Source: Gemmatimonadaceae bacterium (GTDB taxonomy: Bacteria; Gemmatimonadota; Gemmatimonadetes; Gemmatimonadales; Gemmatimonadaceae). From it: 64,000 bases of DNA. The position numbers were made by a program, and so were the translations under genes. Location of the stretch: assembly GCA_030835125.1 (NCBI GenBank), contig JAUQWM010000040.1, positions 1 through 64,000 on the forward strand, read 5' to 3'. The notes under the pieces were generated by a model. That model ran no database searches and was not told where the DNA came from. It saw only the letters and a list, made by a program, of their open reading frames with translations. Shown here in pieces: positions 1 to 7,971 of the stretch; the first letter of the stretch is position 1, and each line of letters begins with the position of its first letter.

Positions 1-33
1 GGCGCGCGGGTCGCGAGGTGTTGCTCGCCCCGC

Positions 34-54
34 GACCCTCGCCCCTCGACCCTC
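34..54. repeat. Heptad repeat, GACCCTC type
   Basis: Three 7-bp units (GACCCTC, GCCCCTC, GACCCTC) lie just beyond the stop codon of the minus-strand M28 gene. The first unit overlaps CGCGACCC (31-38), the exact reverse complement of GGGTCGCG at 8-15, so the region can fold into a hairpin. The same word recurs at 34525-34608. Confidence 0.6.
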
Positions 55-56
55 TC

Positions 57-1886
57 CTACGGAACTATCGGTCTCGGCGGCTTCGTCGGGTTCGTTCCGT
101 TCATCCTGGGACGCGGCCCGTTGGACACCTCGACCAGCACGTCACCGATGTAGCTGGTGATCTTCGCGTAATGCGGATAGTCGATCCACTCGGGTTCGTC
201 GGTCCGCTGGTGATAATCGCCGTGCAGTCCCGTGAAGAAGAACGCGATCGGCACGCCCTGGCGCGCGTAGTTGTAGTGATCGCTCCGTCCGTAGATGTTG
301 TTGTAGCCCGACCAGGTCAGCGTCGTGTCGTACTTGTAGTCGAGCTCGAGCTGTCGTGCGCGCTTCTTGTTCACGTTGGCGACGGTCTCGCCAAGGTCCT
401 TCGAATCGAAGAAGGACCCGACCACGCCCAGGTAATCGGGCCCGCCGCCCGGCAGGTCCTCGGCGCGCCCACGGCCGATCATGTCGATGTTGAGCTGCGC
501 GACCACGGAATCGATGGGCACCGTCGGGTTGCGCGTGAAGAACGCCGAGCCCACCAGGCCAGCCTCCTCACCCGTGTGCCAGACGAACAGGGTCGAACGC
601 TTCGGCTTGACCCGCATCGCCTGGATCGCCTCGGCGATCTCGAGCACCGCCATCGAACCCGAGCCATCGTCGTCCGCCCCGTTGTTGATCGAGTCCAGCC
701 GCGGGCGCGGGTGCAGGCGCCGGATGCTGTCCATGTTGACGCGGATCTCGGCGAGTTGCGCCGCGGTCAGCGCCACCATCTGGTTGGCCAGGAGGCGGCG
801 GTTCCGCTCGGTGTTGAACGCCTTCAATGAGTCCTTGTCGACGGGCGCCGTGAACCCCACGTGATCGTTATGCGCCCCGATGGCGACATACTGTCCGCGG
901 AGCGCCCGATCGCTCCCCGGAATGACGCCCACGACGTTGCGCGCGAAATCGGATGGGACCTCGACGAAGTCGAGGGATGCCGTGACCGTCCCGCCGTCGG
1001 CGCCTGGCGTGAGCCCATCGATACCCTGCCGCCCGAACAGCGCGGCAGCCGCCGCTCGTGTCACTCGCAGGGTGGCTTGCGGCGCGTACTGGTCGACCAT
1101 ACCCCGGAAGAGGGCAAGCGAGTCGACCCGCTGCGTGTCGGGAGCCGCGCCTCCGCGTCCGCCCCGACCACCTCGCCCGCCGACGGCAGCCGTCTGCGTC
1201 GCGACCGTCGGCGTGTTGAGGGCCGCGCGCTGGGCCGGGGTCAGCGCATCCAGGTCGATGGTGGCGATCGCGACGGCGCCGGCAAAGCGCGAGGGCGCGG
1301 CGCCGCCGAACCCACCGCGTCCGCCTCCACGGCCGCCCCCGCGACCCGCGCCCGGAGGTTGCGGGGGAGCCGGCAGGAGCACAACGAGCTTGCCGTTGGC
1401 CTGCTGCGGCGTGATCTGGTTCAGGGTGTCCCCGGTGACGCCGCCGAAGATGACCGGCACTTCACTGATCGGACGTGGCGCCCGATTGCCAGGCACCGCC
1501 ACCCAGTCGGTATTCCAGGCCAGGGGATTGCCGTTCACCGTCAGGCGCGAGTGGCTGGTGAAATGACGCAGGTGGTACGGCAGCACCTGGAAGTAGGTGC
1601 CGTTATGTCCGGCGGGCAGGACGCCAAGGCGCTTGAGCTCGGCTGCGATGTAGGCCGTTCCCTTCATATTCCCGGCGCGGCCCACCTGTCGTCCCTGCAT
1701 GGAGTCATCCGCGAACTGATAGAGACGGATCTTCAGGTCGCGTTCCGAGATCGCCGCCGTCGTCGGCGCCGGGGCCAGGCGGGCCGGATTCCCGTACCGG
1801 TTCACGGCCACGTTTCCCTGCGCGAGGGCCGCCGAAGACACCGTCAGCAGGAGGCCGAGCGGAAGGCGTACGGGCAATCCTTTCAT
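57..1886 (-). CDS. Secreted M28-family zinc peptidase
   Basis: Probable exported metallo-aminopeptidase/carboxypeptidase of family M28 (609 aa). Residues 1-22 form a signal peptide ending in Ala-Leu-Ala-Gln. A long N-terminal region (about 100-310), where M28 enzymes often carry a PA-type insert, contains two Gly/Arg-rich low-complexity runs. The catalytic domain follows, with the expected zinc ligands: His339 in AHNDHV, Asp405 in ADDDGSG, the GluGlu pair 440-441 in HTGEEAG, an Asp in NIDMIG and a late His in GDYHQRTD. It is divergent from the S9 peptidase gene, with 220 bp between the two starts. Substrate is unknown; processive breakdown of peptides outside the cytoplasm is the family role. 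The start is supported by the signal peptide beginning at residue 1. Confidence 0.93.
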   Translation of the reverse strand: MKGLPVRLPLGLLLTVSSAALAQGNVAVNRYGNPARLAPAPTTAAISERDLKIRLYQFADDSMQGRQVGRAGNMKGTAYIAAELKRLGVLPAGHNGTYFQVLPYHLRHFTSHSRLTVNGNPLAWNTDWVAVPGNRAPRPISEVPVIFGGVTGDTLNQITPQQANGKLVVLLPAPPQPPGAGRGGGRGGGRGGFGGAAPSRFAGAVAIATIDLDALTPAQRAALNTPTVATQTAAVGGRGGRGGRGGAAPDTQRVDSLALFRGMVDQYAPQATLRVTRAAAAALFGRQGIDGLTPGADGGTVTASLDFVEVPSDFARNVVGVIPGSDRALRGQYVAIGAHNDHVGFTAPVDKDSLKAFNTERNRRLLANQMVALTAAQLAEIRVNMDSIRRLHPRPRLDSINNGADDDGSGSMAVLEIAEAIQAMRVKPKRSTLFVWHTGEEAGLVGSAFFTRNPTVPIDSVVAQLNIDMIGRGRAEDLPGGGPDYLGVVGSFFDSKDLGETVANVNKKRARQLELDYKYDTTLTWSGYNNIYGRSDHYNYARQGVPIAFFFTGLHGDYHQRTDEPEWIDYPHYAKITSYIGDVLVEVSNGPRPRMNGTNPTKPPRPIVP

Positions 1887-2106
1887 GCGTACTCCATCGG
1901 GTCGAGGTGATCAGCAAGTGTGCGTCTGTGAGGCCCCGCGGCGCCAGTCCGGGACTCCCGGCGTCTCGCCCGGCTGTCGTTGCGGCTAATTTCACGTGTC
2001 GCGCCAGCGGTTGGCTGCCCGGAGCCCGAATGCCCCAGCGACCTTGCGGGACGGGCCGTAGTCAGTAGTTGTAGCAGAATCCCCTTTCGGCCCCCTGGAG
2101 GCCTGA

Positions 2107-4782
2107 ATGACTCGCGCAGTTGCCCCGTCCAGCCCGCACGTCCGTCGCGCCATCCTGTTTTCGCTGGCGCTGTTCCCCGCGACCGCGGTCGCCCAGGGTC
2201 CGTGGAGTCCCGAGGAAGTCCTCAAGAAGGAAGGGTGGGTCAAGCCGCCCGCGGTCGTCGAGCGCATCATCACCGCGCCGCGCACCGACATCTCGTTCGC
2301 GCTTGCCAGTCCTGACCGGAAGTGGTTCGTGCGGACGGGCATGCCGGATCGCGGTGACATTCGCGACTACGGCAAGCCGCACCTCTACCTCGGCGGACTG
2401 GTGGTGGATCACAAGGCCAATCGGGCGCGATCGATGACGATGCGCGCCGGGACGGCCCTGACGCTGGTCGACCCGCGCACGAATGCCACGAAGACCCTCG
2501 AGGTGCCCAAGGGCGCGACGGTCTCGTCGCCGACGTGGTCACCGACCGGCACCCAGCTCGCCTTCATCGCGAACTTCCCGGACGCGTCGCACGTCTACGT
2601 CGCCGATGTGGCCAGCGGCAAGTCCACGCCGGTGACCCGCACGCCGCTGCTGGCGACGCTCGAAACCGGGATCGACTGGACGGCCGACGGCAGGAGCGTC
2701 ACCGTGGTGCTGGTCCCTGACGGGCGGGGCGCACCGCCGACGCATGGAGCGGACGGCGTCGAGGACGGTCCCCAGGTGCGACTGACCGAGGGGAAGAAGA
2801 TCCCCCAGCGGATCCACTTCAGCCTGCTGGAGGATCCGCACGACCAGGCCATCCTGAAGTACTACACGACCGGCCAACTGGCCCAGGTGGACGTCAAGTC
2901 CCGCGCGGTGCGCAAGATCGGCGCGCCGGCCATGATTCGGTCGGTGGATGCGTCCCCCGACGGGGCGTACTTCCGCGTCAGCCTCATGGCTGAGCCGTTC
3001 TCGTATCGAGTCCCCACGTCGAGCTTCGGTTCGATCGACCAGTTGTGGGACGCGAGCGGGAAGATGGTCGCGGAGCTGGGACGTACGCCGCTTCGCGAGG
3101 GCGAGGTCGGCGATGACGACGCGCCGGCGGGGTTCGGGCGCGGCGCGACGCAGTCAGCCTCCGACACCGGGAAGCGCAACCTCCAGTGGAACCCGGTCGG
3201 ACCGGGGATGGTGTACCTGCAGTCCGTCTTTGCGGCCAACGGCACGGAGCCGGCGGGACGCGCTGGGCGCGGGGCGGCAAACGCGGGTCGGGGCGGTGCG
3301 CCCGCCGCGCGGCAACCCAGCAGCGTCCGGTACATGCACTGGCTCCCGCCTTTCGGCCCGACCGACACGAAGGTCGTGTACGAGGGCAGCGGACGCCTGA
3401 CGAGTGTGGCGTACGGTGTCGACGGCAAGACGATGTTCGTCGCCGACAGTGCACTGGTGTTCGCCGTGCGCATCGCCGATCCGGCGAAGCGATTCAACCT
3501 GGGCCGTGGCGTCACGCTCCCGGCCGGCGGTGGCGGCGGATTCGGGCGCGGTGGCCGCGGAGGCGGCGGTGGTGGCGATGATTCCACGATGCTGGGTGGC
3601 GCCCTCGCAACGCGCCCCGGACCGAACGGTCCGGCGATGGTGGTCGTCGGGAGCGACGGCCGGTCCGTCTTCCTCTCGGGGAATCGCGCGCCGGGCGCCA
3701 ACTGGCAGTCGCAGGGTCCGCGACCCTGGGTGGACCGGCTCGACTTCGAGAGCGGTCGCCGGACGCGGATCTTCGACGCGCCGGCCGACGGCTATGACGA
3801 GTTCGTGGCCGCGCTGGACGACGATTACTCGCAGTACCTCTACACGCACGAGTCGCCGACCGTGGTCCCGGACGTCTACCTGCGCACCGTGGCCGCGAAC
3901 AACGCCACGAAGGTCACCAGCAACTCCGACCCGGCGCCCGAGGTGACCCAGGCACAGGTCAAGCGGATGCAGGTCACGCGTCCGCGCGACGGCATGAAGT
4001 TCTGGGTCGAGGTCACGCTGCCCCGGGACTGGCGACCGGGTCAGCGACTCCCCGGCATCATCTGGTTCTATCCGCGCGAGTACACGACCACGGCCGAGTA
4101 CGACCGATCCAAGTTCGGGACCAACGTCAACCGCTACCCGGCGCTGGCGCCGGCACGCCCGGCCTCGTCGATCAAGTTGTGGGTCACGCAGGGATACGCG
4201 CTCCTGGAACCCGACAGCCCGATCATGGGCGACACCGGCCGGATGAACGACAACTACACCCAGGACCTGCGCGAGAACCTGGATGCGGTCATCGATGCCG
4301 CCGTCGAAGCGGGGTATGTCGATCGCGACCGGATGGGCCTGGGCGGGCACAGCTATGGCGCGTTCAGCACCGTGAATGCGATGACGCTGGTGCCGTACTT
4401 CAAGGCGGGCATCGCCGGCGACGGCATGTACAACCGCACGCTGACGCCCTTCGGCTTCCAGTCCGAGCGCCGCGACTTCTACAACGCGCAGGACACGTAC
4501 CTCGACATGTCGCCGTTCTTCCGCGCCGACAAGCTCAGCGGGGCGCTGTTGATGTACCATTCGATCGAAGACCAGAATGTCGGCACGGCGCCGATCAGTT
4601 CGATCCGCATGCTTCACGCGCTGCAGGGTCTCGGGAAGACCGCGGCGCTGTACATGTATCCGTACGAGGACCACAGTGTGGGTACGTACCAGACGGACCT
4701 GGACCAGTGGGCCCGGTGGTTTGCGTGGTTCGACGTGTACGTGAAGAACCCGAAGCGGGACACGAAGGCGGTGCAGCCATAG
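2107..4782 (+). CDS. Secreted S9-family prolyl oligopeptidase-like serine peptidase
   Basis: Exported serine peptidase of 891 aa with an N-terminal signal peptide (hydrophobic run ending near Ala-Val-Ala-Gln, residue 28). Residues about 100-620 look like the beta-propeller of the S9 family. The C-terminal alpha/beta hydrolase carries the triad Ser749 (GGHSYG), Asp822 (IEDQN) and His856 (EDHSVG). Two Gly/Arg-rich low-complexity stretches interrupt the propeller (about residues 382-400 and 475-495). GGAGG at 2097-2101, five bases before the ATG, fixes the start. It probably trims oligopeptides outside the cytoplasm together with the two M28 enzymes around it; the substrate preference cannot be told from the sequence. 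Confidence 0.93.
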   Translation: MTRAVAPSSPHVRRAILFSLALFPATAVAQGPWSPEEVLKKEGWVKPPAVVERIITAPRTDISFALASPDRKWFVRTGMPDRGDIRDYGKPHLYLGGLVVDHKANRARSMTMRAGTALTLVDPRTNATKTLEVPKGATVSSPTWSPTGTQLAFIANFPDASHVYVADVASGKSTPVTRTPLLATLETGIDWTADGRSVTVVLVPDGRGAPPTHGADGVEDGPQVRLTEGKKIPQRIHFSLLEDPHDQAILKYYTTGQLAQVDVKSRAVRKIGAPAMIRSVDASPDGAYFRVSLMAEPFSYRVPTSSFGSIDQLWDASGKMVAELGRTPLREGEVGDDDAPAGFGRGATQSASDTGKRNLQWNPVGPGMVYLQSVFAANGTEPAGRAGRGAANAGRGGAPAARQPSSVRYMHWLPPFGPTDTKVVYEGSGRLTSVAYGVDGKTMFVADSALVFAVRIADPAKRFNLGRGVTLPAGGGGGFGRGGRGGGGGGDDSTMLGGALATRPGPNGPAMVVVGSDGRSVFLSGNRAPGANWQSQGPRPWVDRLDFESGRRTRIFDAPADGYDEFVAALDDDYSQYLYTHESPTVVPDVYLRTVAANNATKVTSNSDPAPEVTQAQVKRMQVTRPRDGMKFWVEVTLPRDWRPGQRLPGIIWFYPREYTTTAEYDRSKFGTNVNRYPALAPARPASSIKLWVTQGYALLEPDSPIMGDTGRMNDNYTQDLRENLDAVIDAAVEAGYVDRDRMGLGGHSYGAFSTVNAMTLVPYFKAGIAGDGMYNRTLTPFGFQSERRDFYNAQDTYLDMSPFFRADKLSGALLMYHSIEDQNVGTAPISSIRMLHALQGLGKTAALYMYPYEDHSVGTYQTDLDQWARWFAWFDVYVKNPKRDTKAVQP

Positions 4783-4788
4783 AGGGTC

Positions 4789-4846
4789 GGGGGTGAGGGA
4801 TCCCTCGCCCCCATTCTCATCTCCCCTCTCCCCATCTCCCATCTCC
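4789..4846. repeat. Palindrome plus heptad repeat, CATCTCC type
   Basis: A 24-bp inverted repeat (12-bp arms meeting at 4800/4801, one G-T pair) follows the S9 stop codon. It is followed by 7-bp units CATCTCC and CCTCTCC, an extra C, then CATCTCC twice, ending five bases before the next ATG. No Shine-Dalgarno sequence is seen in this gap. Confidence 0.6.
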
Positions 4847-4851
4847 GACGC

Positions 4852-6141
4852 ATGCGCACACTCCTCGGTTCCATCGCCGCACTCACGTTTGCCTCGCTGG
4901 CCGGCGCCCAGGGCGCAACGCCCGCGGATTCGACGGATCCCGTTCGCGAGATGGTCGCGCGGCTGGACCTCGAGAAGTACAAGGCGACGATCAAGGGCCT
5001 GACCCAGTTCGGCGACCGCATGCAGGGCACCAGGCGCAACGCGGAGGCGGTGGACTGGATCGAGGCGCAGTTGAAGAGCTATGGCTGCACCAACACCGAG
5101 CGGGTCCGGTATGAGTACGCGCCGCCCACTCCTCGCGGAGGAGGTGCTGGCGCCGCCCGCGGGGCCGGGGCCGGTGGCGGGCGGGCCGCCGGCGCTGGCC
5201 GTGCCGGTGGCGGCGGTCGCGCCGCTGGAGGTGCGGGTCGGAACACCGGGCCCATCACCGGCGTCGTCGGCGGCTCGGGTGGCAGCCGGCTTCGCGGGAA
5301 TCGCGGACCCACGGGCGTGAACCGGGACTCGATGCGCACCGATGCGCGCCTGCGCGCGCTCAACGCCGAGCAGGCGCCGACGACGCCGGGCATGCGCGAG
5401 CAGGTCTTCTGCACCAAGGTCGGTACCACGCGGCCGGACGAGATGTACATCGTCGGCGGACACATGGACGGCCATGGCTGGGGTGAGGCGGCGAACGACG
5501 ACGGGTCGGGAACCGCGATCGTGATGGAACTCGCCCGCATCTTCAGCAACCCCGACGTGCAGACGGAGCGGAGCATCCGCTTCGCGCTGTGGAACAACGA
5601 GGAGACGGGGCTGAACGGCGCCCGGGCCTACATCGAGCAGCGCCAGGCGCTGCAGGGCCGGGAAGAGCCGGCGGGGTCGGGTCGGTACCCGGAACCGAAG
5701 TGGCTCGGCATGATCCAGCACGACATGATGCTGTTCGACCACGGCATGCCGCGGGCCGATGGGACGCTCAGCCCGGAGCAGCGCCCGGAGGCCGACGTCA
5801 ACATCGAGTTCCAGATCGACTCGAAGATGGCCGACCAGTCGATGAAGCTCGCCTTCGTGTTCCACCGGGCGAACAACCGGTATGCCACGGACTATCCGGC
5901 CACCGTCGGCCCCCACATGACCAACACCGACTCGGGGCCGTTCCAGGACCTCATCCCCGCGATCAGCCTGCGCGAGAACGAGCGCGGGGCGCACGTCGGT
6001 GCGGGCTGGGATCCACACTGGCACCAGCCGACCGACCGGTACGACACCTTCAGCGACAAGGACTTCCGCCTGGGCCTCAACGCGGCCCAGACGACCCTCG
6101 CCGCGTTAGGCCAGCTGACCGGCGTGACGCTCCGGAAGTAG
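4852..6141 (+). CDS. Secreted M28-family zinc peptidase
   Basis: Second M28 metallopeptidase (429 aa), unlike the first in length and order. A signal peptide covers about residues 1-20 (ending Ala-Gly-Ala-Gln). A Gly/Ala/Arg-rich insert (about 88-140) precedes the catalytic core. Zinc ligands are visible: His204 in GGHMDGH, Asp216 in NDDGSG, GluGlu 250-251 in NNEETG, the Asp in QHDMM, and a C-terminal His (HWHQPTD). It lies 69 bp after the S9 gene and 3 bp before the creatininase-family gene, so the three may be co-transcribed. The ATG follows a heptad-repeat spacer without a ribosome binding site. Confidence 0.92.
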   Translation: MRTLLGSIAALTFASLAGAQGATPADSTDPVREMVARLDLEKYKATIKGLTQFGDRMQGTRRNAEAVDWIEAQLKSYGCTNTERVRYEYAPPTPRGGGAGAARGAGAGGGRAAGAGRAGGGGRAAGGAGRNTGPITGVVGGSGGSRLRGNRGPTGVNRDSMRTDARLRALNAEQAPTTPGMREQVFCTKVGTTRPDEMYIVGGHMDGHGWGEAANDDGSGTAIVMELARIFSNPDVQTERSIRFALWNNEETGLNGARAYIEQRQALQGREEPAGSGRYPEPKWLGMIQHDMMLFDHGMPRADGTLSPEQRPEADVNIEFQIDSKMADQSMKLAFVFHRANNRYATDYPATVGPHMTNTDSGPFQDLIPAISLRENERGAHVGAGWDPHWHQPTDRYDTFSDKDFRLGLNAAQTTLAALGQLTGVTLRK

Positions 6142-6144
6142 GCG

Positions 6145-6927
6145 ATGGGCGCGGGCGAGAGGATGCGACCGCGCCCGTGGGTGCTGGCCGACTGCACGCT
6201 GGAGGACGTGCGCACCTCGCGGTTCGAGGTCGCCGTCCTCCCCTGGGGCGCGACCGAGGCGCACAACCGTCACCTGCCGTACGGCACCGACACGATCGAG
6301 ACGGAATCGATCGCTGCCGCCGCCGCGGCGCTCGCGTGGGAGCGCGGGGCGCGGGTCGCGGTGCTGCCCGGCGTCCCGTTCGGCGTGAATACGGGCCAGC
6401 GTGAGGTCCCGCTCTGCCTCAACATGATGCCGTCGACTCAGGCGGCGGTCATTCGCGACCTGCTGCCGACGCTTGAGCAGCACCAGGTCCGGAAGCTCGT
6501 CATCCTCAACGGGCACGGCGGAAACGACTTCCGCCAGGTGATCCGCGAGCTGCAACCGTCGACAGCCGTGCTCCTCGTGCAGGTGAACTGGTACCAGGTG
6601 GTCCCGCCGACACCGCATTTCGATGAACCCGGCGATCACGCCGGTGAACTGGAAACGAGCGTCATGCTCCACCTGGCGCCCGGCCTCGTGCGCCCCCTGG
6701 AATCTGCCGGGCCGGGACGCTCGCGAACGCACCGGATCGCGGCGTTTCGAGAGGGTTGGGCCTGGATGCCGCGTCCCTGGGTCCAGGTCACCGATGACAC
6801 GGGGGTCGGGAACCCGGCGGCATCCACGGCAAGAAAGGGCGAGACGTACGTCGCCCTGGTGACGGAACGCATCGCCGGCCTGCTCGTCGACCTGACGGGA
6901 GCCGATCCGTCATCGCTCTACGAGTGA
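6145..6927 (+). CDS. Creatininase-family amidohydrolase
   Basis: Protein of 260 aa matching the creatininase/creatinine amidohydrolase family, metal-dependent enzymes that open cyclic or linear amides and also include mycofactocin-type and FAPy-type hydrolases. Visible motifs are GATEAHNRHLP with metal-binding Glu/His near residue 35, the Asp in GTDTIETES, the LNGHGGN loop near residue 120, and GDHAGELETS near residue 170. There is no signal peptide, so it is cytoplasmic. Its ATG comes 3 bp after the M28 stop codon, suggesting one operon. The actual substrate cannot be told from the sequence. Confidence 0.85.
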   Translation: MGAGERMRPRPWVLADCTLEDVRTSRFEVAVLPWGATEAHNRHLPYGTDTIETESIAAAAAALAWERGARVAVLPGVPFGVNTGQREVPLCLNMMPSTQAAVIRDLLPTLEQHQVRKLVILNGHGGNDFRQVIRELQPSTAVLLVQVNWYQVVPPTPHFDEPGDHAGELETSVMLHLAPGLVRPLESAGPGRSRTHRIAAFREGWAWMPRPWVQVTDDTGVGNPAASTARKGETYVALVTERIAGLLVDLTGADPSSLYE

Positions 6928-6981
6928 CAGACCCGCGGCGGAGGGAACGCCGAAAGTCGTAACTTGCGGTCTTGCCACACC

Positions 6982-7011
6982 TTGACTCTCGTGCGGAGGC
7001 GGGTCTATCAT
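6982..7011 (+). promoter_or_regulatory. Candidate sigma-70 promoter of the str operon
   Basis: TTGACT (6982-6987) and TATCAT (7006-7011) are separated by 18 bp and lie 55 bp before the rpsL ATG. This is the best -35/-10 pair seen in the window, and its place in front of rpsL fits a ribosomal protein operon promoter. Confidence 0.6.
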
Positions 7012-7065
7012 TCCTGTCTTCTCCGCCCCAGCCTGGGGCGTGCTGTTTCGTTGAGACACCACGGA

Positions 7066-7458
7066 ATGCCGACTATCAACCAGCTCGTCCGGCGTGCTCG
7101 TCGCGCCGTTGCCGCCAAGGGCAAGACGCCTGCCCTGCGGCAGAATCCGTTCCGGCGCGGCGTGTGCACGCGCGTGTACACCACGACGCCCAAGAAGCCG
7201 AACTCGGCGCTCCGCAAGGTCGCGAAGGTCCGCCTGACGAATCAGTTCGAGGTCATCGCCTACATCCCGGGCGAAGGCCACAACCTGCAGGAGCACTCCA
7301 TCGTGCTCGTTCGCGGGGGACGCGTGAAGGACCTGCCAGGCGTTCGCTATCACATCGTGCGCGGCACACTCGACGCCGCCGGCGTGTCCGGTCGCAATCG
7401 CAGCCGCTCCAAGTACGGCACCAAGAGGCCCAAGGCGGGCACCGGAGGCAAGAAGTGA
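7066..7458 (+). CDS. rpsL: 30S ribosomal protein S12 (uS12)
   Basis: S12 (130 aa) of the decoding centre, with the conserved [13 protein letters not shown] and GVRYHIVRG motifs. The lysine in PKKPNSA and the GRVKDLPG loop are the usual sites of streptomycin-resistance mutations, and both look wild type. The open frame runs further upstream, but the ATG at 7066 gives the canonical MPTINQLVR start. The stop codon overlaps the GTG of rpsG (GTGA), so translation of the two is coupled. Confidence 0.98.
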   Translation: MPTINQLVRRARRAVAAKGKTPALRQNPFRRGVCTRVYTTTPKKPNSALRKVAKVRLTNQFEVIAYIPGEGHNLQEHSIVLVRGGRVKDLPGVRYHIVRGTLDAAGVSGRNRSRSKYGTKRPKAGTGGKK

Positions 7459-7925
7459 GTCGCCGCAAGAAGACCATTCGCCGTCCGGTGCTGCCGGACG
7501 CGCGTTATGACAGCCAGACCGTCTCCAAGTTCATCAACTCCCTCATGTTCGAGGGGAAGAAGGCCGTCGCGGAGCGCATCTTCTATGGCGCCATGGACCT
7601 GGTCGAGTCCCGCACCAGCCAGCCCGGCGTCAACGTCTTCAAGCAGGCGCTGGCGAACCTGAAGCCGGTCGTCGAGGTGAAGAGCCGCCGCGTCGGTGGC
7701 GCCACCTATCAGGTGCCCGTCGAGGTCCGCCCCGATCGTCGCACGGCCCTCGCCATGCGCTGGCTCATCTCCTTCTCGCGTGAACGCAACGAGAAGTCGA
7801 TGGCCGAGAAGCTGGCCGCCGAGGTGATCTCCGCGTCGAAGGGCGAGGGGAATGCGGTGAAGAAGAAGGAAGACACCCACCGCATGGCCGAAGCCAACAA
7901 GGCATTCGCTCACTATCGGTGGTAG
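7455..7925 (+). CDS. rpsG: 30S ribosomal protein S7 (uS7)
   Basis: S7 (156 aa), primary binder of the 3' major domain of 16S rRNA. It starts at a GTG overlapping the rpsL stop ([11 protein letters not shown]). Conserved features include the [12 protein letters not shown] helix and [11 protein letters not shown]. In most bacteria rpsG is followed directly by fusA; here fusA lies 11.5 kb downstream, beyond the RiPP cluster. A terminator-like hairpin follows the stop codon. Confidence 0.98.
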   Translation: MSRRKKTIRRPVLPDARYDSQTVSKFINSLMFEGKKAVAERIFYGAMDLVESRTSQPGVNVFKQALANLKPVVEVKSRRVGGATYQVPVEVRPDRRTALAMRWLISFSRERNEKSMAEKLAAEVISASKGEGNAVKKKEDTHRMAEANKAFAHYRW

Positions 7926-7931
7926 GACCCC

Positions 7932-7952
7932 GGGCCGCCTCACTGGCGGCCC
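7932..7952 (+). terminator. Weak terminator-like hairpin after rpsG
   Basis: GGGCCGCC and GGCGGCCC form a perfect 8-bp stem around a 5-nt loop, just after rpsG and 20 bp before the first RiPP cyclase. The stem is followed by GCGTCATATTT rather than a clean T run, so partial read-through is likely. Confidence 0.5.
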
Positions 7953-7971
7953 GCGTCATATTTGGGGGAGG

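Noticed and set aside
3154-6024. 956-aa minus-strand open frame
   Set aside because: Antisense to the S9 and M28 genes; composition is Arg/His/Val-rich as expected for a shadow frame in GC-rich DNA and shows no domain.
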